DNA of 5,814 nt from Oscillospiraceae bacterium (GTDB taxonomy: Bacteria > Bacillota > Clostridia > Oscillospirales > UBA929). The notes under the pieces were generated by a model. That model ran no database searches. It was given only the letters and a program-made list of their open reading frames with translations, and was not told the DNA's origin. Position 1 is the first letter of the stretch. Each line of letters begins with the position of its first letter. Location of the stretch: contig JAITQI010000081.1 of NCBI GenBank assembly GCA_031289065.1, positions 1 through 5,814 on the forward strand. The letters are read 5' to 3'. Of this stretch, positions 5,583 to 5,814 are shown in pieces. Position numbers and translations under genes: made by a program.

Positions 5583-5814
5583 ACCCACCAAAAAGAAAAA
5601 GCCATGGAGGATTACAACAAAGCCATAGAACTAAAATCGAATTACGCGAAGGCTTATTTTAATCGTGGGATTGCATATGACGAAACTCACCAAAAAGAAA
5701 AGGCCATAGTGGATTACAGCAAAGCCATAGAACTAAAGTCGGATTACGCGAAGGCTTATCTTAATCGCGGGATTGCATATGGCGATATTGGCGAAAACAA
5801 GAAAGCCATAGGAG
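5583..5814 (+). repeat. Tandem 102-bp repeats encoding 34-residue TPR units
   Basis: Copy 1 is 5583-5684, copy 2 is 5685-5786, and copy 3 starts at 5787 and is cut by the window end. Copies 1 and 2 differ at 11 of 102 bases (about 89% identical), mostly at third positions or conservative changes. Each encodes a unit with the pattern THQKEKA..DY.KAIELKS.YAKAY.NRGIAY. Copy 3 is more diverged at its start (IGENKKAIG). Such high identity implies recent duplication or ongoing homogenisation. Confidence 0.9.
5604..5814 (+). CDS. Tetratricopeptide repeat protein, 5' end uncertain and 3' end cut by window
   Basis: The frame encodes canonical TPR units of 34 residues with the small-residue and aromatic pattern of the family (AKAY.NRGIAY in helix A, KAI.DY.KAIEL in helix B). 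TPRs are helical protein-binding scaffolds; no partner can be inferred. The only in-frame ATG before the repeats continue is at 5604, inside copy 1, at a place where copy 2 has ATA. It has no good ribosome site: GGAAGAGG at 5571-5578 is about 25 nt away. The reading frame is open further left to the P-loop stop codon (5538-5540) without another usual start codon. The array thus begins in mid-unit, so this may be a truncated gene, a pseudogene, or a gene joined wrongly in assembly. GC content is about 38% in copy 1, and ATA and CTA codons are frequent, unlike pgi, where I see no ATA. Confidence 0.55.
   Translation, partial: MEDYNKAIELKSNYAKAYFNRGIAYDETHQKEKAIVDYSKAIELKSDYAKAYLNRGIAYGDIGENKKAIG

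Noticed and set aside
5583..5814. A CRISPR array or other spaced repeat system at the right end
   Set aside because: The repeats are contiguous, 102 bp long and protein-coding with TPR pattern; there are no spacers and no short palindromic repeats.
1..5814. tRNA, rRNA, insertion sequence ends or phage attachment sites
   Set aside because: No cloverleaf or rRNA-like segment, no transposase coding and no terminal inverted repeats with target duplications were found. The TPR junction alone is not evidence for a specific mobile element.

Overview
The window reads as chromosome of a motile, fairly GC-rich member of the Bacillota (Firmicutes). The evidence is the gene order flgK-flgL-DUF6470(yviE)-fliW-csrA, which is the arrangement known from Bacillus and many Clostridia, the short (443 aa) Bacillus-type glucose-6-phosphate isomerase, and strong GGAGG ribosome binding sites. 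The GC content and protein style fit a clostridial gut-type lineage such as the Oscillospirales, but that narrower placement is inference.

Layout, all on the + strand. Positions 2-1036 hold the C-terminal part of flgK (hook-filament junction protein 1, cut by the window edge). Positions 1121-2059 hold flgL (junction protein 2) and 2112-2690 a DUF6470/YviE-type protein. A structured intergenic stretch (2692-2792) with a long imperfect inverted repeat follows. A well-formed promoter (2795-2823) then drives fliW (2873-3346) and csrA (3330-3551), which overlap by 17 nt. A strong intrinsic terminator (3555-3601) closes this block. pgi (3684-5015) is next. A second well-formed promoter (5046-5074) leads to a small P-loop protein of unknown function (5130-5540). 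From 5583 to the window end there is an AT-rich array of 102-bp tetratricopeptide (TPR) repeats with no convincing gene start.

How the genes work together: FlgK and FlgL join the hook to the filament. In Bacillus, FliW binds either flagellin or CsrA, and free CsrA represses flagellin translation, so fliW-csrA is the homeostatic switch for filament growth. The flagellin gene itself is not in the window; pgi, a housekeeping glycolytic gene, sits directly after the csrA terminator.

The oddest part is the right end. The TPR array begins in mid-repeat just after the stop codon of the P-loop gene and in the same frame. It has a base composition and codon use unlike everything to its left, which suggests a recombination junction, a decayed or truncated gene, or an assembly artefact. 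No complete new defence or mobile system can be demonstrated in this window.
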